From: CAZUZD01 sp964624465
GTDB lineage: Bacteria > Planctomycetota > Planctomycetia > Isosphaerales > Isosphaeraceae
Length of the DNA stretch: 12,670 nucleotides
Direction of reading: 5' to 3'
Assembly (NCBI GenBank): GCA_964624465.1
Contig: CAZUZD010000173.1
Location: 1-12,670, forward strand
The translations under genes and the position numbers were made by a program. The notes under the pieces are model-generated. The model saw nothing but the letters and a program-made list of their open reading frames with translations, ran no database searches and was not told where the DNA came from. Of this stretch, positions 1-6,316 are shown piece after piece. The first letter of the stretch is position 1, and every line of letters starts with the position of its first letter.

Positions 1-1482
1 GGGGTCGCGACCGGCGGGCGAGCGCTGGCCGTCGGGGCCGGTTCCACCTCGAAGGGGGGCGGCGGGGGGACGCGGACCGGGGCGGCCGGGGCCGCCACGA
101 GCGCCTGGATGGCCGGGGCCGGGGTGGGTTCGGCGGGCGGCTCGATCCGGGGGGTGACGGGCGCCGGTTCAGGCGCTAGAGGCTTTTTTTTTAAGGGCGC
201 CCCCGAGGGGGCGCCCGCCGTGGGCTGGCCGTCGAGCCTGGCGATCAGCTCGCCGAGCTCGACCAGGTCCTCCAGGCGGGCGACGCGGCAGAGGGCCATC
301 TCGACGAGCAGCCGGCCGTGCGGGCTGCCGCGGAGCCGGCCGCGCGCCTCGGCCAGGATCTGGAGGGCAGCCAGGATCGTGTCCAGGGGCCAGCGGCCGG
401 CGACGGCCCGGAGCCGCTCGCGCTGGCCGGGGGCCGAGCGGAGGATGTTCGGGTCGGCGCCGGTGGCGAGCACCATGACATCGCGGAGGAAGTCCAGCAG
501 CTCGGCCAGCACGTCGGCCGGCTGCACGCCGGCGCCGATGGCCGCATCCAGCAGGGTCAGGGCCCGCGCGGGGTCGCGCTCGGCCAGGGCGTCGAGCAGC
601 TCCAGGACGCGGTCGTCGGGGGCCAGGCCCAGGGCGCGGTGGACGAGCTCGGAGGTGAGCCGCTGGCCGCCGAAGGAGAGGAGCTGTTCGAGCAGCGACT
701 GGGCGTCGCGCATCGAGCCGCCGGCGCGGCGGGCGACGACCTGGAGCGCCTCGGCGTCGGCCTCGATCCCCTCGCGGGTGCAGATCTCGGCCAGGGTGGC
801 GGTGATCTGGTCGGGCAGGATGCCGGCGAAGTCGAACCGCTGGCAGCGGGAGAGCACGGTGATCGGGATCTTCGTCGGCTCGGTGGTCGCGAAGAAGAAC
901 TTCACGTGCTCGGGCGGCTCCTCCAGGGTCTTCAACAGGGCGTTGAAGGCGCCGGTGGAGAGCATGTGGACTTCGTCGATGTAATAGATCTTGTAGCGGG
1001 CGCGGCTGGGTCGCAGGCCGGCGTTCTGGCGGAGCTCGCGGACCTGCTCGACGCCGTTGTTGCTGGCCCCGTCGATCTCGATGACGTCGACGTCCTGCCC
1101 CACGCTGATGGCGCGACAGATGTCGCACTCGTTGCAGGGGGTCACAGTCGGGCCGTGCACGCAGTTCAGGCACTTGGCGAAGATGCGGGCGATCGACGTC
1201 TTGCCGACGCCGCGGGTGCCGCTGAACAAGTACGCGTGGGTGACGCGGTGCAGCGTGATCGCGTTGCGAAGCGCCTGGACGACGTGGTCCTGGCCGACGA
1301 CGTCCTCGAACCGCTGGGGCCGGTAGCGGCGGGCGACGACGGTGTAGCCGTAGACCTCGCCGGGGGGCACGTCGATGCCCTCCATGATGAGCTNNNNNNN
1401 NNNCGTCGGCGTCGCGGCCGCGCGGGGCGGTGCCGGGCGGTTCGTCGGGCGCATCGGACTTGCTGGCACTGGCGCGGGCCAT
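1..1482 (-). CDS. dnaX: DNA polymerase III subunit tau/gamma (3' end outside window)
   Basis: This is the clamp-loader ATPase of the replisome. The reading frame with codon first bases at positions such as 1385 and 476 encodes RRYRPQRFEDVVGQDHV, the Walker A motif GTRGVGKTS (about 1196-1222), a four-cysteine zinc module (CLNC...CNEC.IC, about 1110-1175), DEVHML (Walker B), LLKTLEEPPEH, FFATTEPTKIP and the sensor-2 motif GGSMRDAQSLLEQ. After domain III a Pro/Ala-rich linker starts and stays open to base 1, as expected for tau. The chosen start, ATG at 1482, has GGGAGG 8 nt upstream and reads MARASASKSDAPDEPP. A 10-N gap then separates it from the conserved part, and the two sides join in frame only if the true gap length is a multiple of three. 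ATG at 1385 is an alternative start. An A9 slippage site lies at 184-192. The ffs gene lies upstream in the same direction. Confidence 0.93.
184..192 (-). other. A9 slippery run in dnaX (tau/gamma switch)
   Basis: The minus strand reads TTA AAA AAA AAG CCT in the tau frame, which holds nine consecutive A residues. A -1 shift gives L-K-K-K-A-S-S-A and then TGA at 171-169. A +1 shift reaches TAG at 178-176. Either change of frame therefore yields a protein ending right after domain III, about 437 residues counting the N gap as 10 bases, close to the 431 residues of E. coli gamma. Known parallels are the A9 run in Thermus thermophilus dnaX (transcriptional slippage) and A AAA AAG in E. coli dnaX (ribosomal frameshift). 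That slippage occurs here is inference. Confidence 0.75.
195..216 (-). promoter_or_regulatory. RNA hairpin just upstream of the A9 run
   Basis: On the minus strand GGGCGCCCC (216-208) pairs perfectly with GGGGCGCCC (203-195) around a CTCG tetraloop. Only two bases (TT) separate the stem from the A9 run. The layout resembles an intrinsic terminator with A in place of U. A nascent RNA hairpin directly behind a homopolymer is known to stimulate RNA polymerase slippage, so this stem probably belongs to the same recoding signal. Confidence 0.65.
1394..1403. other. Assembly gap (10 Ns) inside the 5' part of dnaX
   Basis: Ten Ns interrupt dnaX between the start region and the conserved ATPase domain. 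The frame upstream (from ATG 1482) and the frame downstream differ, and they fit only if the true gap length is a multiple of three. The gap length is therefore probably a placeholder or estimate. Confidence 0.9.
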
Positions 1483-1490
1483 GGCGACGC

Positions 1491-1497
1491 CCTCCCT
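1491..1497 (-). promoter_or_regulatory. Ribosome binding site of dnaX
   Basis: On the minus strand the sequence AGGGAGG ends 8 nt before the ATG at 1482. This supports 1482 as the dnaX start even though an N gap interrupts the frame downstream. Confidence 0.6.
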
Positions 1498-1547
1498 AGC
1501 GGCCGTGGCAGGGCCGTGGCGTCCGGGCCGTGTAGCCCGGGCCGGGC

Positions 1548-1577
1548 GGCCGGCGGTCGATCGGGCCGCCGCCGGCC
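1548..1577 (-). terminator. Possible hairpin after the SRP RNA gene
   Basis: On the minus strand GGCCGGCGG (1577-1569) is perfectly complementary to CCGCCGGCC (1556-1548), with a 12-nt loop. It begins 7 nt after the predicted 3' end of ffs and precedes dnaX. There is no U tract, so it may be a weak terminator or a processing barrier. Confidence 0.35.
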
Positions 1578-1584
1578 CCGATGA

Positions 1585-1711
1585 GGGGCCGGGTGAGCCG
1601 GGGAGGCGCTCCCGAGCGCATGAAGGCGATGCTTATGGCTGCTGCGTTCCCGCCCTGACCAGGTTCGCAAGCCCCCATCGCCCGGGTCCCCCCCGGCTCA
1701 CCTGGACCCCC
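1585..1711 (-). ncRNA. ffs: Signal recognition particle RNA, bacterial small type (4.5S-like)
   Basis: This RNA binds Ffh and targets membrane proteins to the Sec machinery. The minus strand carries the domain IV signature: GAACCTGGTCAGG, then GCG-GGAA-CGC (GNRA-type tetraloop), then AGCAGCC. Further out, GCTT pairs with AAGC, GGCGATG pairs with CATCGCC, and a perfect 12-bp helix joins GGTGAGCCGGGG (1702-1691) to CCCCGGCTCACC (1603-1592). GGGG/CCCC at 1710-1707 and 1588-1585 can close the rod. The length is about 127 nt, near the 4.5S size, and I see no Alu domain. The exact ends are uncertain by several bases. The gene lies about 100 bp upstream of dnaX in the same direction, a neighbourhood also found in other bacteria such as Bacillus. 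Confidence 0.87.
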
Positions 1712-1741
1712 ACCGGCGTGGGCCGGCCTGGCGGCCAAGCG

Positions 1742-1764
1742 GACCACCCCTCGTCCGGGTGGTC
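1742..1764. repeat. Inverted repeat upstream of ffs
   Basis: GACCACCC (1742-1749) and GGGTGGTC (1757-1764) form a perfect 8-bp inverted repeat with a 7-nt spacer. It lies about 30-50 bp upstream of the predicted ffs 5' end. It could be an operator or the end of another transcript, and no clear promoter is visible beside it. Confidence 0.4.
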
Positions 1765-1877
1765 ACTGAAGGGTCCAATTCTCCGGTCCCGGCCCCCCGG
1801 CTGCAAGGGCAAGTTCCCCGGACCCCGGCCGCCGGGGCCGACGGGGACGGGATCCCGGAACCAGACGCCCAGGTACT

Positions 1878-1925
1878 GGGTAGCCCGGACGACTTGTTCG
1901 TCCGGGTCGCGGAGCGACAGGCGGC
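1878..1925 (+). repeat. REP-like element A, plus orientation
   Basis: This copy starts GGGTAG, followed by CCCGGACGA and TCGTCCGGG around a CTTGT loop, then GTCGC-GGA-GCGAC, then AGGCGGC. It matches the 2980-3031 copy closely except for one extra T in the first loop and divergence after AGGCGGC. It faces the inverted copy at 2040-2086. The rest of 1765-2235 holds no gene that I can support. Confidence 0.75.
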
Positions 1926-2039
1926 TCGGGGCGGCCGTCGCCTGTTGCGAGGCCGTCGACGGGTCCACGACCTGCCGCCGTCGGTCACGCCTCGGGAAGA
2001 CGGCGGTCTGGATGGCGGGTGGATGGTCGACCGGCGGCA

Positions 2040-2086
2040 CCGACGCCGCCTGTCGCTGCGCGACCCGGATGACCAAGTTGTCCGGG
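2040..2086 (-). repeat. REP-like element A, inverted copy (degenerate)
   Basis: This is the inverted partner of 1878-1925. It reads CGACGCCGCCTGTCGC, then TGC, then GCGACCCGG, followed by a decayed palindrome (ATGACCAAGTTGTCCGGG). The CTAC that should mark the foot is replaced by CGAA. The two copies enclose about 114 bp. The copy lies about 150 bp upstream of the SUKH gene. Confidence 0.7.
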
Positions 2087-2235
2087 CGAACCGACCACCA
2101 CGAACCAGTTGTACCGCGAGGGGCCAGACAGCTGCATCGACCAGCGTCCCAAGATCGCGTAGAGATGCAGGTACCAACTGCGTCCGAGCCCCACGGCCAC
2201 TCCTTCGAAATCATCGAGTCCGGAGGGAGCCAGGG

Positions 2236-2778
2236 ATGGATGAATCGTTGATTGAGAGCATCAGAGGGCACGCCAGTTCCCGGGGAACGTCACTGCCATA
2301 CGCAACCGCGTCGGCGGAAGTGGTTGAGGAGGCCGAACGGAGGCTTGGGTTCCGGATCCCGGCTCTGCTCAAAGCCTGTTACGTGAGGGTGGGTAACGGA
2401 GGCTTCGGTCCAGGATACGGGATCATCGGGGTCGAAGGGGGCTCCGTCTCGGACCATGGCAACCTCGTGGAAACACATGGGGTGCTGAAGCAGGACCAGG
2501 AATCGGAGGGTCGCGCATGGCCGGGCGGCTTGCTGCCGTTCTGCGAGTGGGGATGCAACATCTTCTCGTGCGTCGACTGCAGCGACTTACGGCATCCCGT
2601 TTACACATTCCAAGATTTCGCTGTTGGGCCTCAGGCCTACGCCCTCGACAAGTTCTTCGAGCTGTGGATGGTCGGCGCGGACATCCTGGCCTACGAGCCG
2701 TCGGATGAAGAACGGGTTGCGATCACCAACCCCTTCACCGGAAGGCAGGAGTCCGTCACGAAGCGCCGACGAAGCTGA
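2236..2778 (+). CDS. SUKH (SMI1/KNR4) family protein
   Basis: The predicted protein has 180 residues. The SUKH fold shows as A.AEVVEEAERRLGFRIPALLKACY (about residues 26-49), VGNGGFGPGYGIIGVEGG (about 52-69), WPGGLLPFCEWGCNIFSCVD (about 95-114) and a C-terminal FFELWMVGADIL helix (about 140-151). Bacterial members are often immunity proteins against polymorphic toxins, and others have household roles. No toxin gene is visible here, so an immunity role is inference. The start at 2236 is chosen because GGAGGGAG ends 6 nt upstream; the frame stays open back to 1759 but that part only translates repeats. The gene has visibly lower GC than its neighbours (about 52% over 2241-2280) and sits between two REP doublets. 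Both signs suggest acquired DNA. Confidence 0.88.
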   Translation: MDESLIESIRGHASSRGTSLPYATASAEVVEEAERRLGFRIPALLKACYVRVGNGGFGPGYGIIGVEGGSVSDHGNLVETHGVLKQDQESEGRAWPGGLLPFCEWGCNIFSCVDCSDLRHPVYTFQDFAVGPQAYALDKFFELWMVGADILAYEPSDEERVAITNPFTGRQESVTKRRRS

Positions 2779-2785
2779 TCCGCTG

Positions 2786-2840
2786 CGGTGCGAGTCCGGC
2801 CGCTGCTCGGCGAGGAAGCACACCGGGTAGCCCGGACGAC
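2786..2840 (+). repeat. 55-bp exact duplicate, left copy, ending in a broken REP
   Basis: This stretch is identical to 2941-2995. It starts 8 bp after the SUKH stop codon and ends with GGGTAGCCCGGACGAC, the first arm of a REP palindrome, exactly where the 100-N gap begins. Confidence 0.9.
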
Positions 2841-2940
2841 NNNNNNNNNNNNNNNNNNNNNNNNNNNNNNNNNNNNNNNNNNNNNNNNNNNNNNNNNNNN
2901 NNNNNNNNNNNNNNNNNNNNNNNNNNNNNNNNNNNNNNNN
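2841..2940. other. Assembly gap (100 Ns)
   Basis: Exactly 100 Ns are inserted inside a REP hairpin and are flanked by the same 55 bp on both sides. This is typical of contigs that overlap by one k-mer and were then joined by a fixed-length placeholder. The true sequence may have no gap here. Confidence 0.9.
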
Positions 2941-2995
2941 CGGTGCGAGTCCGGCCGCTGCTCGGCGAGGAAGCACACCGGGTAGCCCGGACGAC
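2941..2995 (+). repeat. 55-bp exact duplicate, right copy
   Basis: This copy is identical to 2786-2840 and continues into the complete REP at 2980-3031. It is either a true tandem repeat whose middle is missing or, more likely, the same locus written twice. Confidence 0.9.
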
Positions 2996-3031
2996 TTGTC
3001 GTCCGGGTCGCGGAGCGACAGGCGGCGTCGG
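2980..3031 (+). repeat. REP-like element B, plus orientation
   Basis: The 52-bp element begins GGGTAG. The palindrome CCCGGACGAC / GTCGTCCGGG with a TT centre follows, then a second hairpin GTCGC-GGA-GCGAC, then AGGCGGCGTCGG. A GTAG tetranucleotide at the foot of a palindrome is the hallmark of REP sequences mobilised by REP-associated tyrosine transposases (RAYT). It faces its inverted copy at 3160-3211. Confidence 0.85.
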
Positions 3032-3159
3032 GGGCGCCCCCGATTGTCCTCGGGCAGACGATCCTCCCGCCCCCACAACGGCAATCGTGATGGGGCAACC
3101 GGTTCAGGATGGTTGGACGATCTGGGTCGGACGGTCGCTGGCCCGGTCGGACTGCTGGA

Positions 3160-3211
3160 CCGACGCCGCCTGTCGCTGCGCGACCCGGACGACAAGTCGT
3201 CCGGGCTACCC
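3160..3211 (-). repeat. REP-like element B, inverted copy
   Basis: This is the reverse complement of 2980-3031 with 51 of 52 bases matching. The single difference is in the second loop (GCA instead of GGA when read in the plus-copy sense). CTAC at 3206-3209 is the inverted GTAG. Together the copies make a 232-bp unit with 128 bp between them, a REP doublet or MITE-like structure. I see no gene in the rest of 2779-3460. Confidence 0.85.
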
Positions 3212-3328
3212 CGCTTCATTGCAGTCGTCCATTGGGGGAGTTTCGCTCCCTGGGTCGGTCCAAACTGTGACCGCGGGCGTCCCCGGGCTGGCCCCGCGCC
3301 GTAAGATGACGACGGAAGGCCTGCCCTG

Positions 3329-3356
3329 CCCGGGTCACGACCCGGGATGGTAGACT
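3329..3356 (+). promoter_or_regulatory. Candidate extended -10 promoter with overlapping palindrome, M16 gene
   Basis: CCCGGGTC (3329-3336) and GACCCGGG (3339-3346) form an 8-bp palindrome. Directly after it comes TGGTAGACT (3348-3356), which fits an extended -10 box (TGn-TAnnnT). There is no good -35. The palindrome covers the region where -35 contacts would be, so it could be an operator. The distance to the M16 start is about 100 bp. Confidence 0.35.
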
Positions 3357-3374
3357 TTCCCGACCGACCCGGGG

Positions 3375-3391
3375 AGCACAGCCGCTGTGCT
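3375..3391 (+). promoter_or_regulatory. Hairpin in the M16 gene leader
   Basis: AGCACAG and CTGTGCT pair over 7 bp with a CCG loop, 69 nt before the M16 start. It would lie in the 5' leader if the candidate promoter at 3348-3356 is used. Its role is unknown. Confidence 0.35.
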
Positions 3392-3460
3392 TCCACCTGG
3401 GGCCTCGATCGCGTCCCGCGGGATGCGCCCCGTCGAACCGAGCCGCAGGAACGCCACGCC

Positions 3461-6142
3461 ATGGCCCGACGCCTGACCGCCGCGACCCTGCCGGCCTGGG
3501 CGGGCGACCTGCCGGTCGTCGAGCGGACCCTGGCCAACGGCCTGAAGGCCCTGGTCCTGCCGCGCCGCCAGGCGCCGGTGGTGCTCTGCGACCTGTTCTA
3601 CCCGGTCGGCTCCGTCGACGAGCCGCCGGGGCGCTCGGGGCTGGCGCACTTCGTCGAGCACATGCTGTTCAAGGGGACCGAGCGGTTCCCCAAGGGGCAG
3701 ATCGACCGGCTCACGTTCCTGGCCGCCGGCCAGGCCAATGCCGAGACGGCCGAGGACCACACCCACTACTGGTTCGCCTTCCCGGCCGACCGCTGGGAGC
3801 TGGCGCTGGCCGTCGAGGCCGACCGGATGCAGGGGGCGAGCTTCTGCCCGACGGAGGTCGAGGCCGAGCGCCGGGTGATCGCCGAGGAGCGGGGCCGCGA
3901 CCTGGACACCCCGGCCGGCCGGCTCGAGCAGGCGCACCTGGCCGTGAGCTACCTGGTGCACCCGTACCGCAACCCGATCCTGGGCTGGCCCGAGGACCTG
4001 CGGCGGACCACGGCCGACGACCTCCGCGACTTCTACCACACCCACTACCGCCCCGACGGCGCCGTGGTCGTGCTGGTCGGCGACGTGGACCCGGCGCGGG
4101 CCCTGGACCGGATCGAGGCCCACTTCGGCGGCCTGCCGCGGGGCCGATCCCCCCGCCCGGCGCCGCCGGCGCCCGAGCCGCCGCAGAATGGCCGCCGCGA
4201 GTTCACGCTGCTGGAGCCCGACGGCGTGATCCGCGCCGTCTTCGGCTGGCGGACCGTGCCCCGCGACCACCCCGACGTGCCGGCGCTGGACGTCCTGTCC
4301 GACCTGCTGAGCTGCGGCCGCCGCAGTCGGCTCTGGGACCGGCTCGTCGAGCGCGACCGCCAGGCGCTCTGGGTCGACGCGGCGCAGGAGTCTTCCCGGC
4401 GCGCCGGCCAGTTCCTGGTGCAGCTCGAGGCCTCGGCCGACACCGATTCCGACCGGCTGGAGGCGGCCCTCCTGGAGGAGCTGAACCGCCTGGCGCACGA
4501 GGGCCCCACCCCGACCGAGCTGGCCCGCAGCCGGCATCGTCTCGAGGCCGCCTGGCGCTGGGAGCAGGAGGATCTGGCCGGCCTGGCCAGCGGCCTCGGC
4601 GAGGTCGCGCTCTGGGGCGACTGGCGGGCCTGGCCGATCGAGCACCAGGCGGCGCTGGGAGTCACCTCCGAGGCCGTCCGGCGCGTGGCCGCGCGCTACC
4701 TGGTCGACGCCGGCCTGACCGTCGGCTGGGCGCGGCCGGGCCGCGGCGACGGCGACCCCGGCGCGCTGATCCTGCCACTGGAGCCGGCCACCCCCGCCGC
4801 GCGACCCCGGCCCAGCCCCCCGACCGCGCCGGCGGGCCCGCTGGCGCTGGCGATCCCCCGCACGGTGTCGCGGCTGGTCGACTACCGCCCGAAGCGATCC
4901 ACGCTGCCCAATGGCCTGCGGCTGCTCAGCGAGCGCCGGCCGGGCACGGGTGTGGTGGCGCTGGACCTGTACTGCGACGCCGGCGTGGTCCGCGAGCTCC
5001 GCCCCGGCCTGGCGCACCTGACGGCCAGGCTCCGCGAGGAGGGGACCCGCTCCCGCTCCGCCGAGGCGCTGGCCGAGGCCGTCGAGGACATCGGCGGCAC
5101 CCTGGAGGTGCACCCCACGGGCGCCTCGCTGCGGGTGCGGGCCGAGGACCTGCCGCTGGCCGTCGAGGTGCTGGCCGACCTGACCCTGCGGCCCGCGTTC
5201 CCGGCCGACATGGTGCCGGTCGTCCGCAAGCGGATCGCCTCGGAGATCCGGGCCGACCGCGACGACCCCGCCTACCGCGCCGGCCTGCTGTTCCTGAACC
5301 TGATCTACGGCGAGCACCCCTTCGGCCGCGACAGCCGGGGCTCGGCCCGGCACCTGGCGAGCCTGACCGTCGACGACGTGCGGGCCCACCACGCGCGCTG
5401 GTTCGTCCCCGAGCAGAGCTTCGTCGTCGCCGTCGGCGACTTCGAGCCGGCCCGGCTCAAGGCGCTGGTCAAGACGCACCTGGGCCCCTGGCAGCCCGGC
5501 GGCGTCGAACCCGGCCCGCTGCCCGCCGTGACCCGGCCGCGACGGCCCCGCATCCGTCGGGTCGAGCACGACGGCGAGCAGGTGCAACTGCTGCTGGGAC
5601 ACCTGGGTATCCGCCGCGACGACCCGGACTACGACGCCCTGCTCGTGCTCGACTACATCCTGGGCGCCGGCCCCGGCTTCACCGACCGCCTGAGCCGGGT
5701 GCTCCGCGACGAGCTGGGCCTGGCGTACTCCGTCAGCGGCGGGATCACCGACACGGCCGACCTGGTGCCGGGGACATTCCGGATCGCGCTGGGGACCGGG
5801 CCGGCGGAGGTGGAGCGGGCCCTGGCGGCCGCGCTGGCCGAGCTGCACGCGGTGCACCGGGGCGCGTTCTCCGACACCGAGGTCGAGGAGGCCCGCCGCT
5901 ACCTGGCCGGGTCGTGGGTCTTCGACTTCCAGACCGTCGGCCAGCGCGCCGAGCGGCTGCTGGAGCTGGAGCGCTGGGGCCTGCCGCTGGACGAGCCGGT
6001 GGGCTGGCCCGAGCGGATCGACGCCGTGCGGCCCGAGGCCGTCCGTCGCGCCGCGGCGCGGCACCTCGACCCGGCCCGCCTGGTCCGCGTCGAGTACGGC
6101 CCGCTGAACCGCGTGCCCCGCCCACGCCGCAAGTCCCGCTGA
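3461..6142 (+). CDS. M16 family zinc metallopeptidase, two-domain (pitrilysin-like)
   Basis: This 893-residue protein has two halves of the M16 fold. The N-terminal half has the inverted zinc motif H63-F-V-E66-H67 in GLAHFVEHMLFKGTE. The third ligand is a Glu at 142 or 143 in VIAEERGRD, at the family spacing. The C-terminal half (from about residue 480, LPNGLRLLSERRPG) has HLTARL where HxxEH would be, so it is non-catalytic. It does keep the substrate-binding signature FTDRLSRVLRDELGLAYSV (about 740-758). A Pro/Ala linker joins the halves. No signal peptide is seen, so it is probably cytoplasmic, degrading peptides or processing a substrate. The start at 3461 is chosen over 3347 because homology begins soon after and AGGA lies 10 nt upstream. 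The upstream 38 codons look like leader sequence. Confidence 0.93.
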   Translation: MARRLTAATLPAWAGDLPVVERTLANGLKALVLPRRQAPVVLCDLFYPVGSVDEPPGRSGLAHFVEHMLFKGTERFPKGQIDRLTFLAAGQANAETAEDHTHYWFAFPADRWELALAVEADRMQGASFCPTEVEAERRVIAEERGRDLDTPAGRLEQAHLAVSYLVHPYRNPILGWPEDLRRTTADDLRDFYHTHYRPDGAVVVLVGDVDPARALDRIEAHFGGLPRGRSPRPAPPAPEPPQNGRREFTLLEPDGVIRAVFGWRTVPRDHPDVPALDVLSDLLSCGRRSRLWDRLVERDRQALWVDAAQESSRRAGQFLVQLEASADTDSDRLEAALLEELNRLAHEGPTPTELARSRHRLEAAWRWEQEDLAGLASGLGEVALWGDWRAWPIEHQAALGVTSEAVRRVAARYLVDAGLTVGWARPGRGDGDPGALILPLEPATPAARPRPSPPTAPAGPLALAIPRTVSRLVDYRPKRSTLPNGLRLLSERRPGTGVVALDLYCDAGVVRELRPGLAHLTARLREEGTRSRSAEALAEAVEDIGGTLEVHPTGASLRVRAEDLPLAVEVLADLTLRPAFPADMVPVVRKRIASEIRADRDDPAYRAGLLFLNLIYGEHPFGRDSRGSARHLASLTVDDVRAHHARWFVPEQSFVVAVGDFEPARLKALVKTHLGPWQPGGVEPGPLPAVTRPRRPRIRRVEHDGEQVQLLLGHLGIRRDDPDYDALLVLDYILGAGPGFTDRLSRVLRDELGLAYSVSGGITDTADLVPGTFRIALGTGPAEVERALAAALAELHAVHRGAFSDTEVEEARRYLAGSWVFDFQTVGQRAERLLELERWGLPLDEPVGWPERIDAVRPEAVRRAAARHLDPARLVRVEYGPLNRVPRPRRKSR

Positions 6143-6166
6143 GCCCGCCGCCCGCCGGGGCGCCGG

Positions 6167-6253
6167 AATCTTGCCTGGATTGCCGGGCAGGCCACGGGTC
6201 AGGTCGGTGATCGCGCGAATGATCTTGCCCGATCGGGCGGATCTGGCAAGATT
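6167..6253 (+). promoter_or_regulatory. Candidate promoter overlapped by an ATCTTGCC inverted repeat
   Basis: TTGCCC (6225-6230) and AAGATT (6248-6253), separated by 17 bp, make a plausible sigma-70-type promoter for the gene starting at 6317. ATCTTGCC (6222-6229) covers the -35 and its exact inverse GGCAAGAT (6245-6252) covers the -10. A third half-site, AATCTTGCC, lies at 6167-6175. The perfect palindrome CCCGATCGGG (6228-6237) is nested inside. This could be an operator, or a terminator for the M16 gene without a U tract. Confidence 0.4.
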
Positions 6254-6316
6254 GCGTCCGACCGGATGGTCCACCCAGATTCTCACCCCGCTGAGACGGA
6301 AAGGGAGTTCCTCTCG

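Noticed and set aside
169..1482. A 437-residue frame taken as the dnaX product itself
   Set aside because: Most of this frame translates to Arg/Pro-rich nonsense. Only its first codons (before the N gap) and its last codons (after the A9 run) matter. The conserved dnaX motifs are in another frame.
1525..1545. A further REP copy (GTAGCCCGGGCCGGG)
   Set aside because: Only GTAG and a short GC palindrome match, and the rest of the unit is absent. This is likely chance in GC-rich DNA.
1759..2235. N-terminal extension of the SUKH gene
   Set aside because: This part translates the REP repeats and lacks any domain. A good ribosome binding site precedes 2236.
1878..3211. CRISPR array
   Set aside because: The repeats are palindromic, few, in opposite orientations and unevenly spaced, with no cas genes in the window.
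6243..6257. Sigma-54 promoter (TGGC...TTGC) before the TIGR03067 gene
   Set aside because: The distance between GG and GC is too short for the -24/-12 consensus.
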